Source of the DNA: Tetrahymena elliotti 4EA
Lineage: Eukaryota > Ciliophora > Oligohymenophorea > Hymenostomatida > Tetrahymenidae
Length of the DNA: 64,000 bases
Reading direction: 5' to 3'
Assembly (NCBI GenBank): GCA_000231825.2
Contig: JH720364.1
Location: forward strand, 186,060 to 250,059
In this document: one piece after another, positions 61,501 to 64,000 of the stretch
Numbering within the stretch: position 1 is the first letter of the stretch
How the letters are laid out: every line of letters begins with the position of its first letter
Translations under genes and position numbers: made by a program
Notes under the pieces: model-generated
Seen by the model: only the letters and a program-made list of their open reading frames with translations
What the model was told of the DNA's origin: nothing
The model's database searches: none

Positions 61501-64000
61501 AACTGTTTAAGTTGCTCAGATGGTTTCTATTTAGATAGCTAAAAAAGGTGCTAGCCCTGCCATTCATCATGCAGTACGTGCAATGGTCCATTAAAAATAA
61601 ATTGCAAATAATGCAGAACAGGTTTTATATTTTATTCAGATCGTAGCTGTGATTTTTGTGACACTTTAAATAAATATTTTATAGATGAAAAAAATATTTG
61701 TTAGAAATGCCATGAAAATTGTTAAACTTGCTAAGGATCTTCAAATACTCAATGCATCAAATGCTTGAGTGGCATGAATTTTTTTCTTGATAATAGTTGT
61801 AATATCTGCGATACAATTAATGGATACTACATAGATAAAAATTAAATTTGTTAAAAATGCCATTATTCTTGTAAAACTTGCAGTGGATCTTTGAACACAG
61901 ACTGCTTAGTGTGCAAATAAGGTTTTTCAGTTTAACCAGATAAAACTTGTTAAGGTTGTGATATAGATAATAAGCATTATATTGATTCTTAAAACCTTTG
62001 TAAAAAATGTGATGATAGTTGTCAAACATGTAGTGGTCCATCTCCTTAATAGTGCTTATCTTGCTCATAAGGATTATCTTTATATCCAAATAATTCATGT
62101 AAAATTTGTGATTTAAATGATCAATAATATGTAGATTCTAACAATTTATGCCAAAGTTGCCACAGTTCTTGTAAAAAATGTCTTGGACCACTTACTACCT
62201 AATGTACTTAATGTAATTTAGGTTTAAGTTTTCAAATAGATAACACTTGCTAATCATGCTCTATTTTTAATGGTTTATTTGTAGATCCTAATAATTATTG
62301 TTTAAATTGTAGCTCTAAATGCTAATAATGCTCAGGCCCAGATAAAAATTAGTGTATTAGTTGTAAGTCAGGATACTCTCTTTTTCCAGATCAATCATAT
62401 GATGTTTGTAACATCCAAAATGGCTACTTTATAGATAACAAAAATAACTGTGTAAAATGTCATGATTCTTGTAATAAGTGCACTTCAGAAATGGAAAATA
62501 ACTGCACAGAGTGTAAATAAGGTTTAAGTTTTCACTCAGATAACACTTGCAAGGTGTGTGATGTAAAAAACAGGAAATATATAGATTCAAAAAACATATG
62601 CTAGCTTTGTCATTCTACTTGTTAAACATGCAGTGACTCTTCATTTAATTCATGCTTTAGCTGTTAGGAGCCTAGATAATTATTTAGTAATTTTTACATT
62701 TACAATTGATTGAATAAAATATATTTTTTTTTATTTAACTTTTCCCAAAAAAATAAAAACCCTTCACAATTTAATTTTTGAGTCCTTAGTTTTAATTAAA
62801 AATTTTCCATAAATTTAAAATCAAATATTTCTTTAAATAAATTAACAGATGGAGTTTGTAATAAATGTCATTCTTCTTGCTCATTATGTAAAGGAGAAAC
62901 AGATTAAGATTGTTCAAAATGTTAACCAGGGCTTTTCTTTTTACCTAATGGGAAATGTGGGTCATGCCCAGATGTTGGATTTTATAAATTTGAAGATTAA
63001 TGTATTTAATGTGATTCTTCTTGTTCTACTTGCACTGGATCAACAAAATATGATTGCATAAGCTGTTTATATCCTTATTCTTACTTTGATTCTAGTCATT
63101 AATGCTAAAAATGTCATATTGATTGTGAATCATGTTCTGGTAGTGAAAAAAATTAATGTTTAAAATGTTTAAACAAAAATTTTTTTATTTCTCTTTCAAA
63201 TTAAAATTGTGAGAAATGCTAAGAAAATGAATTCAATGATGGAATTAAATGTATTAAATGCCAAGATAACTGTTAAAAGTGTTCTTCTATTGATACTTGT
63301 GATAAATGTATAAATGGGTATTTCTACAAAAATAATACATGCAATTAGTGCGATCAAAACTGTTTAGCATGTTCTGATCATCTAAAATGTGATACATGTC
63401 TCTAAAACTACACTTTTTATGATGGAATTTGCTTCAAATGCTAAGAAAATTAATATTTTGGTAATTTTGAGTTTTTAATTTTCTTTGAGATAATTTAAAT
63501 AGCACTTCAATTTATAAAATATTAACTTTAATCTTTTGAAAATTAGATAAGTAAAATAAATCATGTGAAATGTGTCATTCTAAATGTAAGTCATGCATTG
63601 ATTAATCAGAAACAAATTGTATTGAATGTGCAAATCCAAAAGAATTTTTTGATCAGGATAACTATTGTGTAGATAAATGCAAGGAAGGATATATTAAAAA
63701 TCCAAAAATCAATAAATGCCAGAAATGTATTTAATTTAAAAAGGATAAAAATAATCTTGAATGCATTTTAGAATGTCCTTCACACTATTTTGTTAATAAA
63801 TCTAATATTTGTTAATATTGTGGACCTAACTGCTTAAAATGCTAGGATCAAGATAGTTGTTTGCAATGTGACAAAGGATTCAGCTTTTAAAGTACTTCTT
63901 AAAAAGTTTGCACTAAATGTAAAGTTAATGAATATATAGATGAAAACAACACTTGTCAAAAATGTTTAATATAAAATTGTGAAGTTTGCTAAAGCAAAGA
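58600..64000 (+). CDS. Copy 4: giant Cys-rich repeat protein, 3' part outside window
   Basis: Exons 58600-62686, 62849-63460 and 63547 to the right edge, where the frame is still open; GT-AG introns of 162 and 86 nt, both phase 1. ATG 58600 opens MNIFSKILNYFTNIYSLLK, a weak leader, so an upstream exon with a better signal peptide is possible. The cap differs from the other copies (CGKWCKCQGVKVSICSSC). It is followed by about 25 units of the YLDxxxICQxCHSSCQTCNG type. One conserved Cys is lost to Tyr (DQSYDVC, near 62395). Exon 2 carries more divergent Cys units (KCQDNCQKCSSIDTC). Exon 3 matches the linker of copies 2 and 3 (NPKEFFDQDNYCVDKC, CGPNCLKC), so the membrane domain should follow beyond 64000. 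No frameshift or TGA is seen in about 1700 codons, so this copy looks intact. Confidence 0.88.
58960..62686 (+). repeat. Furin/GFR-like Cys-repeat array of copy 4
   Basis: About 25 uninterrupted units of about 150 bp in one exon, without an internal intron, unlike copies 2 and 3. Units are of the YLD/YID type throughout. The GTNLYPDNSC phrase is common in the first half, more divergent forms in the second. Confidence 0.9.

Noticed and set aside
27950..63000. Periodic 150-bp units considered as a CRISPR array or satellite
   Set aside because: Unit similarity is at protein level with conserved Cys codons and variable third bases. There are no unique spacers between identical repeats, and the host is a eukaryote.

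Overview
The window reads as ciliate nuclear DNA, most likely macronuclear and oligohymenophorean (Tetrahymena-like). It is very AT-rich. Long protein-like frames run through many TAA and TAG codons and end only at TGA, so TAA and TAG encode glutamine. The cleanest proof is the ABC transporter at 4.1-9.9 kb: the glutamine of its LSGGQ signature and the glutamines of both Q-loops are encoded by TAA. Introns are short, AT-rich and GT-AG. All gene models below use this code, and many coding regions look broken under the standard code. Species, expression and database matches could not be checked.

Left part (1-26 kb) is ordinary single-gene territory with both strands used: a partial coiled-coil protein (minus, left edge); an intact leucine-rich-repeat-like gene and beside it a decayed relative; a full-length ABCA-type transporter of about 1822 residues in three exons (minus); a large protein with two cyclic-nucleotide-binding-like domains and a CAA-encoded polyglutamine tract (minus); LSm6; a small Cys-containing helical protein; a three-exon protein with a mitochondrial-type presequence; a macro-domain-like protein with a lipidation-type N-terminus; and two tandem alpha/beta hydrolases.

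Right part (27.8-64 kb) is a head-to-tail array of four giant genes, all on the plus strand, that encode extracellular-type proteins. Each has an N-terminal leader or its remnant, a Cys-rich cap, tens of furin/growth-factor-receptor-like units of about 50 residues with 8 cysteines, and, where complete, a conserved C-terminal domain of about six membrane segments and a conserved short last exon. The first copy (27.8-32.3 kb) is decayed, with several frameshifts and deletions. The second (33.9-42.4 kb) is fully open over five exons (about 2639 residues). The third (45.8-55.5 kb) is nearly intact but holds a 586-base assembly gap and a one-base offset between leader and ectodomain. The fourth runs off the right edge. 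Intron positions and phases are shared, and exon 2 is exactly 1506 nt in copies two and three.

The most unusual content is this array: an expanding and decaying family of repeat-rich presumed surface receptors with a membrane domain I cannot assign to a known family. Intergenic regions are long and AT-rich. I saw no tRNA, rRNA, transposase, CRISPR array or telomere repeat tract by eye.
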